DNA of 64,000 nucleotides from Falsiruegeria mediterranea M17 (lineage in GTDB: Bacteria > Pseudomonadota > Alphaproteobacteria > Rhodobacterales > Rhodobacteraceae), in assembly GCF_900302455.1 (NCBI RefSeq), contig NZ_ONZG01000006.1:124001-188000 (forward strand), in the 5' to 3' direction. A program made the translations under genes and the position numbers. A model generated the notes under the pieces. The model was given only the letters and a program-made list of their open reading frames with translations. It did no database searches and was not told the DNA's origin. This document shows positions 55,106 to 63,674 of this stretch, in pieces (position 1 is the first letter of the stretch; the number at the start of each line of letters is the position of its first letter).

Positions 55106-56662
55106 TCAACCTGTGATGCGGTCTTTCAGAAAACGACGCAATATCTTGCCCGACGGCGATTTTGGCACCTCGTCGATCACCTCAAGCACGCGAACCTGTT
55201 TGTAATGCGCCAGCCGATCGCCCAGATAGGCTTGCACGGCCTCAAGATCGGGCGCGGTCTGTTCCGGAGCAGCCACGATAAACGCCATGGGCAACTCTCC
55301 AACGGCATCGTCCGGTTTGCCGATCACAGCAGCGTCCACGATGTCGGGATGGGTCAACAGCTCAGCCTCCAGCTCGGCAGGCGCGACCTGAAACCCATTG
55401 TACTTGATCAGCTCTTTCAGACGGTCCGTGATATAGACGAATCCTTCGTCATCGAAATGCGCGATATCCCCGGTGCGCAGCCAACCGTCTTCGGTGATTG
55501 TCTCGGCGGTGGCTTTGGGGTTATTGAGGTATCCCTTCATCACCTGCGGCCCGCGGATCCACAGCTCGCCGTCTTCGCCGTCTGCGGCATCCTGCATCGT
55601 CTCGGGGTTCACGATCCGGCATTCGGTGCTGGGGATGGTGACGCCCGAAGCCCCCGATTTGCCCACCCCGTTGGGAGAAATATGGCTCACCGGGCTAAGC
55701 TCGGTCATGCCATAGCCCTGATTGACCCGCGCGCTCAGCCGATTGGCCAAAGCATCGCCGACGTCCGCCCCGAGTGGGGCAGCTGCGCAAAAGATCTGAT
55801 CTGTGAACGACAGGTCATACTTGTCAATCAGCGGATGCATCGCCAAAGCGAGCGCCACCGGCGGCACGATCCACAGCCTGGGCGTTTTGTTTTCGCTGAT
55901 CAGGTCCAGATATTGCTCCAGGTCAAAGCGCGGCATGGTGACAAGCGCACCGCCTGCAGCCAGGTAGATGTTCATCATCACCTGCAGGCCATAGATGTGA
56001 AAGAACGGCAGAAACACCACAGTTCGCTCGCCATTTGTCAGGTCCGAGGGCACCAGCGTCTGATCGGTGTTCACCACCAGGTTCTGATGGGTCAGCATCA
56101 CCCCTTTGGGCAGGCCGGTCGTGCCCGACGAGTAAGGCAGCGCCACCACGTGTTCGGCCACATCCACCGGGGCCTGTTCGGCCATGGGGGCGCCCATCAG
56201 ATCGGAAAAGGCCACCGTGCCTTCGGGCGCGTCACCAATCACCACGATCTTGGTCACGCCTGTGCCCTTGATCGCCTCGCGGGCGGTTTCCAGAAACATC
56301 TCGATCGTGACCAGCGTATCGGCCGAGGCATCGCGCAGCTGATGGTTCACCTCATGCGCGGTATAGGTTGGGTTGATCGTGGTCACCGTGCCCCCGGCCC
56401 AGGCCACGCCATGAAAGGCGATGCAGTATTCGGGGATGTTGGGCAGCATCAATGCCACGCATTTGCCTGCACCCATGCCGCGCGCGTCCAGGCCCCCGGC
56501 CAGAGATTTGACGGCTCCCATGAACTGCGCGCCCGTGTAGCTGCGCCCGGTTGGACCGTCGATCAGAATGGTCATCTCGGGGTCGATCCCCGCAAACACC
56601 CGCTGCGTAATGGTCAAATCGGACAGTGCCACGTCCGGAAATGTGCTGGTGATGATACCCAC
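55106..56662 (-). CDS. AMP-forming acyl-CoA synthetase (4-coumarate-CoA ligase-like)
   Basis: 518 aa of the ANL superfamily. Motif A3 is YSSGTTGLPKGVMLTH, A5 GYGMTELSPVSH, A7 ELWIRGPQVMKGY, A8 LRTGDIAHFDDEGF, and the A10 lysine is in KSPSGKILRR. It activates a carboxylic acid (probably aromatic or medium-chain) to its CoA thioester. The GTG at 56660-56662 is chosen because AGGGAGGG lies just upstream on the minus strand and the protein then begins as in relatives. It may work with the sulfatase on a sulfated aromatic, which is inference. Confidence 0.85.
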   Translation of the reverse strand: MGIITSTFPDVALSDLTITQRVFAGIDPEMTILIDGPTGRSYTGAQFMGAVKSLAGGLDARGMGAGKCVALMLPNIPEYCIAFHGVAWAGGTVTTINPTYTAHEVNHQLRDASADTLVTIEMFLETAREAIKGTGVTKIVVIGDAPEGTVAFSDLMGAPMAEQAPVDVAEHVVALPYSSGTTGLPKGVMLTHQNLVVNTDQTLVPSDLTNGERTVVFLPFFHIYGLQVMMNIYLAAGGALVTMPRFDLEQYLDLISENKTPRLWIVPPVALALAMHPLIDKYDLSFTDQIFCAAAPLGADVGDALANRLSARVNQGYGMTELSPVSHISPNGVGKSGASGVTIPSTECRIVNPETMQDAADGEDGELWIRGPQVMKGYLNNPKATAETITEDGWLRTGDIAHFDDEGFVYITDRLKELIKYNGFQVAPAELEAELLTHPDIVDAAVIGKPDDAVGELPMAFIVAAPEQTAPDLEAVQAYLGDRLAHYKQVRVLEVIDEVPKSPSGKILRRFLKDRITG

Positions 56663-56746
56663 GCAAAAACCCTCCCTGAATTCTCTTTTGATTGCCACCA
56701 CTCTAGGAGCGTCTGCGCGCAAACCAAAAGACTATTCTTTGAGAGG

Positions 56747-57121
56747 TTATGCGTCTTCCGCTACGGCCTCGGCATCATAGGCTGCGCGGGCCTTGTCGAT
56801 GGCGCCCAGGTTTTCCAGCGCCCAAAGGCCCATCACCTCGACCGGTTTGCGGAACGACTGCCCCAATGGCGTCAGCGAATATTCGACCTTGGGCGGGATT
56901 GTCGGGTGATAAGTGCGGTTGACCAGGCCGTCACGCTCCAAAGCACGCAACGTCAGGCTGAGCATGCGTTGCGAAATCCCAAGATGCCGCTTGAGTTCAT
57001 TGAACCGCAGCGTACCGTACTGCGCCAGAGAGATCACGATCAGCACGCTCCACCGGTCACCGACGCGGCCCAGAACCTCGTTTATGCGTCCACATTCAGG
57101 GCATTGATTGGCTTTGTTCAT
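56747..57121 (-). CDS. HxlR-family transcriptional regulator
   Basis: 124 aa. Winged helix with the HxlR signature: an N-terminal CPECGRINEVLGRVGDRWSVLI and SQRMLSLTLRALERDGLV as recognition helix. Two N-terminal cysteines (CPEC) could sense redox or electrophiles, as in related regulators. It is divergent from a nitroreductase and an Old Yellow Enzyme, both electrophile-reducing flavoenzymes, which are its probable targets. Confidence 0.9.
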   Translation of the reverse strand: MNKANQCPECGRINEVLGRVGDRWSVLIVISLAQYGTLRFNELKRHLGISQRMLSLTLRALERDGLVNRTYHPTIPPKVEYSLTPLGQSFRKPVEVMGLWALENLGAIDKARAAYDAEAVAEDA

Positions 57122-57182
57122 GGCGGTGGTTCCCTCTATGTGACCGAGGCTCAGACATGTGCCTTCTTGTGGGGCTATCTGG

Positions 57183-57205
57183 TGTCACATATATAGCCGG
57201 TTACA
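57183..57205. promoter_or_regulatory. candidate HxlR operator
   Basis: TGTCAC-N11-GTTACA is an imperfect inverted repeat (5 of 6 positions) midway between the divergent regulator and the nitroreductase gene, overlapping an ATATATAG stretch. Position and spacing suit a dimeric winged-helix protein; no experimental consensus was compared. Confidence 0.4.
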
Positions 57206-57250
57206 AAATTATACCACCCCTGGGCAGATGCCCATCAAAGGACGCAAGAC

Positions 57251-57892
57251 ATGACCAAAAGCACCCTGATCGACAAGCTGAACTGGCGCTACGCAACCAA
57301 GAAGATGGACCCCGCCAAACCGGTTGAGCAAGACAAGGTCGACCAGATCGTCGAGGCCGTGCGCATGGCCCCTACCTCGAGCGGTACCCAGCCGTTTGAG
57401 TTGTTTGTTGTGACCAACCCCGACATCCGCGCCCAGATCCGCCCGCACGCCTGGGACCAGGCCCAGATCACCGAAGGGTCGCACCTGCTGGTGTTCGCGG
57501 CCTGGGACAACTACTCGGCCGACCGCATCGACGCGGTGACGCAGCAGATGACGGACGAGCGCGGCGAGATCCCGATGCTGAACCAGTATTACGAGAACCT
57601 CAAAGCCAACTACCTGCCGCGTGACGAGCGGGTGAACCACGACCACGCCGCCCGTCAGGCCTATATTGCGCTGGGCTTTGCCCTGGCTGCTGCTGCTGAG
57701 TTGGACGTCGACAGCACCCCGATGGAAGGGTTCGATCCCGCCAAAGTAGATGAGATTTTGGGCTTGCAGGAAAAGGGCCTGCGCTCGGTCGTGCTGCTGC
57801 CGCTTGGCTACCGTCAGGAAGACGCCGACTGGCTGCTGCCGATGAAAAAGGTCCGCAAGTCGAAAGAGACATTCGTGACCGAGATCGCCTGA
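57251..57892 (+). CDS. NAD(P)H-dependent oxidoreductase, nitroreductase family (NfsB-like)
   Basis: 213-aa flavoenzyme. FMN-site motifs are WRYATKKMD, MAPTSSGTQPFEL and a C-terminal LRSVVLLPLGYRQEDADW. It reduces quinones, nitro compounds or similar electrophiles by two-electron transfer. Followed after 71 nt by the Old Yellow Enzyme gene, so both are probably one operon controlled by HxlR. Confidence 0.9.
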   Translation: MTKSTLIDKLNWRYATKKMDPAKPVEQDKVDQIVEAVRMAPTSSGTQPFELFVVTNPDIRAQIRPHAWDQAQITEGSHLLVFAAWDNYSADRIDAVTQQMTDERGEIPMLNQYYENLKANYLPRDERVNHDHAARQAYIALGFALAAAAELDVDSTPMEGFDPAKVDEILGLQEKGLRSVVLLPLGYRQEDADWLLPMKKVRKSKETFVTEIA

Positions 57893-57963
57893 TTTGCACC
57901 TTGCGGGGGCGGTCCGAAAGGCCGCCCCGGTTTTTGTCAGACATAGATTGCAGGACCAACAAC

Positions 57964-59073
57964 ATGACCCAGGCCGACGCCCTCTTTCGCCCGCTGGAAA
58001 GCGAAAAACTGACCCTCAAGAACCGCGTTGTGATGGCGCCCATGACCCGCACCATGTCGCCCGGCAACGTGCCCAATGATGCCGTTATCGACTATTACCG
58101 TCGCCGGGCCGAAGGCGGCGTGGGCCTGATCATCACCGAAGGCACCTTTGTCGATCACCCTGCCGCCATCGCCTATCCGAATGTGCCTGCTTTCTTTGGC
58201 GACGAGGCGCTGGCCGGTTGGAAGCGAGTGGTTGACGCCGTGCACGAGGCAGGCGGCAAGATCGCGCCCCAGATCTGGCACGTGGGCGCCATTCGCAAGC
58301 CGGGCATCAACCCCGGAGGCGACACTCCGGGCTACAGCCCCAGCGGCATGGCCGTGCCGGGCAAGGTTCGTGGCCACGCCATGACCCAGGACGACATCAA
58401 CGACGTTGTCGCCGCCTTTGCCAAAGCCGCCAAGGACGCTGAAGCGATCGGTTTTGATGCGGTCGAAATCCATGGCGCGCACGGCTATCTGATCGACCAG
58501 TTCTTTTGGGACGGGACCAACCAGCGCAACGACGAATATGGTGGAGATTTGACCGCCCGCTCAAAGTTCGCGCTTGAGGTGGTCAAGGCCGTCCGCGCCG
58601 CCGTCAGCCGGGACTTTCCAGTGATCTTCCGCTTCTCGCAGTGGAAGCAACAGGATTACGGCGCCCGCCTGTGCGAAACGCCCGAAGAATTGGGTGCGTT
58701 TCTGCAACCCTTGGCCGAGGCCGGCGTCGATATCTTCCATTGCTCGACCCGCCGCTTTTGGGAGCCCGAGTTCGACGGTTCCGACTTGAACCTTGCTGGC
58801 TGGGCCCGCAAGCTTACGGGCAAGCCCTGCATCACCGTGGGCTCGGTTGGCCTTAACGCCGACTTCCTGCCCGAAGATGGCACCGCCGATTTCAAAGCGG
58901 CGGAACCCGCCAGTATCGACAATCTGGTCGACCGGATGGATCGGGATGAGTTCGACATGGTCGCCGTCGGTCGCGCCCTGATCGCCAACCCTGATTGGGC
59001 CAATCAGGTCCAAGCCGGCAAGTTGGCTGATCTGGCTGCTTACGAAAAGGACATGCTGCACAAGCTGTACTGA
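57964..59073 (+). CDS. Old Yellow Enzyme-family ene-reductase (NemA-like)
   Basis: 369-aa FMN TIM barrel. MAPMTRTMS lies at the FMN-binding N-terminus, APQIWHVGA on an inner strand, and EIHGAHGYLIDQFFWDGTNQRNDEYGG is the family hallmark. It reduces activated alkenes such as maleimides, enones or nitroesters. Typical OYEs have a His-Asn or His-His pair for substrate binding, here probably H in IHGAHGY. The ATG at 57964 is used; the 71-nt gap after the nitroreductase contains no terminator. Confidence 0.9.
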   Translation: MTQADALFRPLESEKLTLKNRVVMAPMTRTMSPGNVPNDAVIDYYRRRAEGGVGLIITEGTFVDHPAAIAYPNVPAFFGDEALAGWKRVVDAVHEAGGKIAPQIWHVGAIRKPGINPGGDTPGYSPSGMAVPGKVRGHAMTQDDINDVVAAFAKAAKDAEAIGFDAVEIHGAHGYLIDQFFWDGTNQRNDEYGGDLTARSKFALEVVKAVRAAVSRDFPVIFRFSQWKQQDYGARLCETPEELGAFLQPLAEAGVDIFHCSTRRFWEPEFDGSDLNLAGWARKLTGKPCITVGSVGLNADFLPEDGTADFKAAEPASIDNLVDRMDRDEFDMVAVGRALIANPDWANQVQAGKLADLAAYEKDMLHKLY

Positions 59074-59105
59074 CGCTCTTGGCCGCTAAGTGGCCTTCAG
59101 AGATG

Positions 59106-59133
59106 AAAAAGGCCCGCCCCTCGATGGGCGGGC
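59106..59133. terminator. bidirectional terminator between convergent genes
   Basis: GCCCGCCC / GGGCGGGC forms an 8-bp stem with a 6-nt loop, with a run of five A before it (a T-tract on the minus strand). It should end the metal-exporter transcript on the minus strand and may help end the OYE transcript on the plus strand. Confidence 0.75.
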
Positions 59134-59199
59134 TGTTCGTTTGAGAGGCTCTTTCTCTGACCCATCCAACCAACGGGGGAGCATTGCTCGCGACGATTC

Positions 59200-60759
59200 T
59201 CAGCCAGTGCTTTCCGTCGAAGGTTGGGCGATATTGGTCACAGGAACATCGGGCATCGGGCTCAAGGACCAGGTGACACTGAACAACACCAGGCCGATCG
59301 CCAGCACGCACATCGCACCGGCAAAACGAATACCCAGCTCAAACCGTTCAAGGCCCTTTGAACCAGCATCAAACTTGCTGGCCGCCCATTGGCGCCCCCA
59401 CAACGCGGCGACACCGATTGCCGACATGGCCACGGCCATCCCGATCGAGATGAACACAACCATCAGGATTGCGGGCCAGATCAGGTCGTTTGCCAACCCA
59501 AACAGCATCACCAACAGCGCCCCGGTACAAGGCACCACGCCCACCGAAGCCGCGAGCCAACCGCCGCTGCTTTCTGCAGCCGCTGCACTGGCGCAGGCAG
59601 CACATCCACTGTGTGCATCGTGTGTATGGTGCGCGTGCCCGTGATGATGCGCGTGATCGTGGTCATGCCCATGGTCGTGGTGATGATCATGATCATGCGA
59701 ATGATGGTGGTGGTCGTGATGATCGTGCTCATGCGGCACGGACCGCCGTGCCAGAATGGCGCGCACCGCTTGCCAGACCATGATGGCTCCGATCGCGATA
59801 ATCAGCGCGTAGCTGCCCAACCGAATGCCGCGATAGTCAGATGGTGCGGACCCGGTCGCGTAGCGCACGGTGAAGTCGAGCACAAACACAACCACCACAG
59901 CAGACAGCACATGAATCACGGAAATCTGAACGCCCATCTTCAGACCACGATTCAGGCTTCCTCCGGTTCCCACAAAGTACGAGATGACAACCGTTTTGCC
60001 ATGACCGGGCCCAAGGGTGTGCAGCGCGCCGTAACCGAAAGACAAAAGCAAAGCGAACCCCATCGCCCAAATGGAGCCGCCCCCGCCAAGGGCTGACATG
60101 CTTTGCGTGAACAGCCCGTTGACCCAGATCTGCGCCCGCGCCATGGCCGGGATATTGGACGCCGAGGCGGCAACGATATCGCCCGGCTTGCCGAACAGGG
60201 CTGCGTTTTCCATCTCATAGACCGTGGGGATCGCCCGGCTGCCATCGACAAGGAAAAGGGGATGGTAGTCTGGCTTGTGCTTCAAAACACCAGTCAACCG
60301 TACGGGGTCATACTGTTTGGCAAGGCTCAACCCGTCGGGATAGGATACATGGATGATTTGATTGGGCGGTGGCGCAGGCGTGTGAATGCAGGCCCCAACC
60401 CAGGGCACCAGCAAAAACTCCACAACTCGATCCGCCTCCCACGTCAGGGGGAGCACATAGCCATCCAGGACCAGGGCCTGATCCAGCAGATGCGAGGCTA
60501 TGGACGAGGACTGAAGAACGGAAACATCCAACCCTAACGCGGTAAATTCGTCGAGTTTGTCCGGATCCAGCCCGTGTGCCGGGGGCACGGATATTGCGGT
60601 GCTCTGTTGCGCACCCTCTGTGGTTCTGGTCGAAGCCAAGGCATCCCATTGCACCAAGTCCGGCGCAGACCGGGACGCCACGGGAAACAGCAGCGTGACA
60701 ACCAGCAAAGCTGGCAAGATCAAAGTACTCCAAAACTGTCGCCGATTACGTTGAAACAA
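59200..60759 (-). CDS. fusion of a DUF3299 periplasmic domain to a NicO/RcnA-type metal exporter with a His-rich loop
   Basis: About 519 aa from a TTG at 60757-60759 that follows GAGGGG by 7 nt; an in-frame GTG at 60799-60801 would give 533 aa. After an N-terminal membrane segment comes a periplasmic domain with DGYVLPLTWEADRVVEFLLV and ACIHTPAPPPNQ, typical of DUF3299 (about 85-190). A six-helix NicO domain (from about 230) carries HTLGPGHGKT. A cytoplasmic loop has 25 His in 41 residues (about 343-383), as in RcnA nickel/cobalt exporters but longer. It probably exports or handles a divalent metal, perhaps zinc. Confidence 0.85.
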   Translation of the reverse strand: MFQRNRRQFWSTLILPALLVVTLLFPVASRSAPDLVQWDALASTRTTEGAQQSTAISVPPAHGLDPDKLDEFTALGLDVSVLQSSSIASHLLDQALVLDGYVLPLTWEADRVVEFLLVPWVGACIHTPAPPPNQIIHVSYPDGLSLAKQYDPVRLTGVLKHKPDYHPLFLVDGSRAIPTVYEMENAALFGKPGDIVAASASNIPAMARAQIWVNGLFTQSMSALGGGGSIWAMGFALLLSFGYGALHTLGPGHGKTVVISYFVGTGGSLNRGLKMGVQISVIHVLSAVVVVFVLDFTVRYATGSAPSDYRGIRLGSYALIIAIGAIMVWQAVRAILARRSVPHEHDHHDHHHHSHDHDHHHDHGHDHDHAHHHGHAHHTHDAHSGCAACASAAAAESSGGWLAASVGVVPCTGALLVMLFGLANDLIWPAILMVVFISIGMAVAMSAIGVAALWGRQWAASKFDAGSKGLERFELGIRFAGAMCVLAIGLVLFSVTWSLSPMPDVPVTNIAQPSTESTG

Positions 60760-60983
60760 GCTCAGGCCCCTCTGCTGATACTGTATAACATCGTGAAGCA
60801 CTGCCGGAATTCGTCAAGTACACATATTTGAATTGGGCAAGATTTGGCGGGCAGACCAGAGGAGGTGCCCAGGCAAACGTCGTGTCAAACCGTGTCTGTC
60901 GCACAGAAGTGGGTCATTTTTCCCTTGCTCTCAAGGTAGGTTGAGCTTGCACAGTCGCCCTCAGACACCAGCCCGAGGATGAC

Positions 60984-61583
60984 ATGCACGTACTCACCGT
61001 TCTTGACCACCCGAACCCTGCCTCTTTCAGCGCCGCTGCCGCCGCCCGGTTCATGGAGGGCGCGCAGGCTGCCGGGCATACCGTGGAATTGGCCGATCTG
61101 CATGCCGAAGGGTTCAATCCGCTTTGGACCTTGCAAGAGTCAGAGGGCGACACGCCCAAGGATGTCTTGGCCGAGCAGGATCGCATTGCCCGCGCTGATG
61201 CCATCTGTCTGGTGTTTCCGCTGTTCTGGTGGGGGATGCCGTCGATGACCAAGGGCTGGGTGGATCGCGTCTGGAGCTGGGGCTGGGCCTATGATCAACT
61301 CGACGATCGCGAGGTGTCGCTGCAAAAACCCCGTACGGGTGTTCTGCTGATCCCCGCCGGTGCCCGTTCGGACGAGATCGAGCAAGAGGGCTATGGGCAA
61401 TCACTGGACACTGCCTGGATCAAGGGCACGTTGGGCTATTTCGGCTGGTCGCCGCGCCGTATGGAGCTTTTGTGCGGCTCAACCGGCTCGCTGGACCGCC
61501 GCCAAGCTTTGTTGGACAGATGCCACCAGATTGGGTTGACCCTGCCGGAACCCGGCAGCGGGACAAGGCCCAACGCCGGGTAG
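60984..61583 (+). CDS. NAD(P)H:quinone oxidoreductase, flavodoxin-like (KefF/WrbA-superfamily)
   Basis: 199 aa. Flavodoxin_2 fold with LDHPNPASFSAAAAARF for the FMN phosphate, ICLVFPLFWWGMPSMTKGWVDRV and a loop GWAYDQ. It probably reduces quinones to hydroquinones in the cytosol. It is divergent from the metal exporter over 220 nt. The ATG at 60984 follows GAGGAT. Confidence 0.85.
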   Translation: MHVLTVLDHPNPASFSAAAAARFMEGAQAAGHTVELADLHAEGFNPLWTLQESEGDTPKDVLAEQDRIARADAICLVFPLFWWGMPSMTKGWVDRVWSWGWAYDQLDDREVSLQKPRTGVLLIPAGARSDEIEQEGYGQSLDTAWIKGTLGYFGWSPRRMELLCGSTGSLDRRQALLDRCHQIGLTLPEPGSGTRPNAG

Positions 61584-61692
61584 TTCACACCACTGATTGC
61601 GGACAGCGAAGTGTTCGATTTTTTTCCATTGTGATCTGCAATGGCGGCTTCGAAACTGAGTTCGCCTGATCGACGAAAATTCGAGTCAAGAC

Positions 61693-61720
61693 CCGGGCCA
61701 CGATGGATATCGTGGCCCGG
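61693..61720. other. long perfect hairpin without T-tract
   Basis: CCGGGCCACGAT (61693-61704) and ATCGTGGCCCGG (61709-61720) form a 12-bp stem with a 4-nt loop, between the flavodoxin-like gene and the convergent membrane protein gene. Probably limits read-through or protects 3' ends; there is no U-run for intrinsic termination. Confidence 0.6.
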
Positions 61721-61817
61721 AATCTGCCGTTCAACCGTGAGTGTGTGTGAGTGGCATTGCCAGTGGCAATGGTGGGGAACGGCATTCTGTATTCCTCAAT
61801 CGGACTAGCCCCCATTT

Positions 61818-62480
61818 TTATCTGGTGTTGTTGTTCCAACTGTCCGCTTCTTGTTTGTTCTGCTTGCAGCGTACAATGGTTGCATTTCTTCTGAATCTCG
61901 GGGCGCAGCGAAAGAAAACAGCCAGCAGCCCTAACACCACGAACAGCCCGATCAGATATCCAACCGCGTTAAGAAGCACGACTTGCGCCGTATGTGCACA
62001 AATCATCGAATGCTGCTGCTCAATGCTGTGCACCATCAATGAAATTAACACCGAAGATACAAACCCACCAAAAAGCAGCAATCTCCAAGCGCTTGAATGC
62101 ATCATGTCTTCTCGACGATTGCAAAGAGTTGTCCAATCCAAAACACAGAACACCAATGATGCTGCACAGACGTTAACAGCCAAAATTGCGAAGAATTCTA
62201 TGCCAGACACCGAGACGTCAAAGTAGGTCAATTGACTGATCAGTGCACCGGGCAAAATGAACAACGGTGCCTGTTTGCCTTCGAAAAAACTAATGATTAC
62301 AATGATTCCTAATGGCAAGAACACAACGTTCGTATCTGTGAGAGGGTCAAACAGGAACATATGTTTCAAAGGAGTGATCAGTTCTGCCTTAAAGCTCGTC
62401 GCAAAGAACACGATCGAACTGTAGACTAGGGTCTTTGTGGCTAGTTCAGAGCGTTTTATGCTCAGTAGGCCACCACTCAT
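61818..62480 (-). CDS. multi-pass membrane protein, MASE1-like or unknown
   Basis: 220 aa with about six membrane segments, a basic C-terminal tail (RNATIVRCKQNKQEADSW) and the sequence TNVVFLPLGIIVIISFFEGKQA near residue 50, which resembles the MASE1 sensory membrane domain. It has no attached output domain. Base composition is lower in GC than the central window. Function unknown; it may partner with the two adjacent small regulators. Confidence 0.55.
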   Translation of the reverse strand: MSGGLLSIKRSELATKTLVYSSIVFFATSFKAELITPLKHMFLFDPLTDTNVVFLPLGIIVIISFFEGKQAPLFILPGALISQLTYFDVSVSGIEFFAILAVNVCAASLVFCVLDWTTLCNRREDMMHSSAWRLLLFGGFVSSVLISLMVHSIEQQHSMICAHTAQVVLLNAVGYLIGLFVVLGLLAVFFRCAPRFRRNATIVRCKQNKQEADSWNNNTR

Positions 62481-62603
62481 TGGTTTCGTCCGAGGTCGCG
62501 ACTGCCTCTATAGGAAAACTCTGTGTGAACTGAGAGTGTTGAATGTGTCGATTGTTCTGCGGCATGTGCGGTTTTGGATGTATCCGGAAGAGTGCGCCAT
62601 TCC

Positions 62604-62909
62604 CTAACCCTTGGGGAGAGCATACAGGCCCGCCCCCAGCGAGCGATCCTGCAAAACCAGGCCTTTTTCCACCAACTTTTTGAGCGTTCTATGGAATGTA
62701 GGCTGAGAAATCCGCTGAACAGTCGGATGTTCTCGCACAACATCTGTTGTGCAGACGGGGCGGTCGTCGCCATCACACCAAGCATTGGCATAGAAGGCAA
62801 GCAGCACATCCCTCTCATTGGGGGAAAGCTTGTCAATCCCAAGGTCTCGCTCCATCGTGTTAAGCAAATCTCGCAGTTGTGCGATTTGGGCAAAAATGCC
62901 TGCGCTCAT
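62604..62909 (-). CDS. small winged-helix DNA-binding protein (MarR-like)
   Basis: 101 aa from ATG 62907-62909. Helical N-terminus (MSAGIFAQIAQLRDLLNTM), then a winged helix with SPNERDVLLAFYANAW and ISQPTFHRTLKKLVEKGLVLQ as recognition helix and wing. It resembles MarR-type proteins in size and layout. An in-frame TTG at 62946-62948 is less likely. Target unknown. Confidence 0.65.
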   Translation of the reverse strand: MSAGIFAQIAQLRDLLNTMERDLGIDKLSPNERDVLLAFYANAWCDGDDRPVCTTDVVREHPTVQRISQPTFHRTLKKLVEKGLVLQDRSLGAGLYALPKG

Positions 62910-63035
62910 AACCAAATCCCATGCTTTGTACCGACGTAGTAAGTGCAAAGACGGTATTTTAGATTGGAAGTCCAGTCAACTTGATTGTCTTTGGTGTGCG
63001 GACTTGACGTGGTTCTAACTAGTGCTTAACAGTTG

Positions 63036-63674
63036 TCAAGTCAACTGATTTGTATCCATATGAGACGCGTTCGTGAAGTCTTCGAACGTTGTGTATTGAC
63101 GCGCGCGGGCGTTGCTTCGAGCAGCGCCAATTGAAAGGCCAAGTGTCATAGTTGTCGTGGGTAGCTTCAACGAGCAATCCGCAATTGCCTGGCGCACTAT
63201 GGAGAAGTCATTGCGCGCAAATGTTCTAGACAATATGACTATACTGAGGCTAGGTTTTTTCTGTCTCAAGGACAGCAGTTTTTCAACAACATTGACTGTT
63301 TCCTCGAATGTATCAATGTCAATAAAAAACACAGTCATTTCTTCTTCCAGTTGATCAACGCGCATCCACGCTTGAGCTGGATCCATGCAGTAACTTATCG
63401 ATCGAGCGTAGGGGTGTAAGGTGGTCGCCTGTGCTCGGAAGTCAAAGTTCTCAGAAGTCATTATGACTAGGTCCAGATTTCGGCAATCGGGTGAAATTGG
63501 ATGTCGAGCCTCGGTGGCCTTTTCGTCAAAAGTCTGCATAAGCCTTTTGGTCAGGGAACCGTTCGTCGGGCGGTCACAAGCTTCAGTTTCCGACTTTGAG
63601 AAGCGGGCAAACAAACTCGCGTAAAGCAGGGTCAACAGCGATGTGGACTTCTCATAAGATCTGCTCAAGTTCAT
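63036..63674 (-). CDS. receiver-like domain protein of unknown function
   Basis: 212 aa. Residues about 66-200 look like a receiver (CheY-like) fold: VIMTSENFDFRAQATTLH, TVFFIDIDTFEETVNVV with an Asp at the usual phospho-acceptor strand end, and LSIVILSRTFARNDF with a Ser/Thr after beta-4. The normal acidic pair and Lys are not clear, so it may be a pseudo-receiver. No DNA-binding domain is attached. The ATG at 63672-63674 follows GAGGGGAG by 6 nt. Confidence 0.55.
   Translation of the reverse strand: MNLSRSYEKSTSLLTLLYASLFARFSKSETEACDRPTNGSLTKRLMQTFDEKATEARHPISPDCRNLDLVIMTSENFDFRAQATTLHPYARSISYCMDPAQAWMRVDQLEEEMTVFFIDIDTFEETVNVVEKLLSLRQKKPSLSIVILSRTFARNDFSIVRQAIADCSLKLPTTTMTLGLSIGAARSNARARQYTTFEDFTNASHMDTNQLT

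Noticed and set aside
55103-57196. Plus-strand open frame of about 697 codons opposite the acyl-CoA ligase
   Set aside because: Antisense to a clearly conserved ANL-family gene, composition Arg/His/Gln-rich, no domain; a by-product of high GC codon use.
59640-59760. Dense CAT/GTG-like repeat stretch as a DNA satellite
   Set aside because: Explained by codons for the His-rich loop of the metal exporter.
60781-60801. Zur operator upstream of the metal exporter
   Set aside because: Only one half-site is convincing; kept as a remark in the finding, not as a feature.
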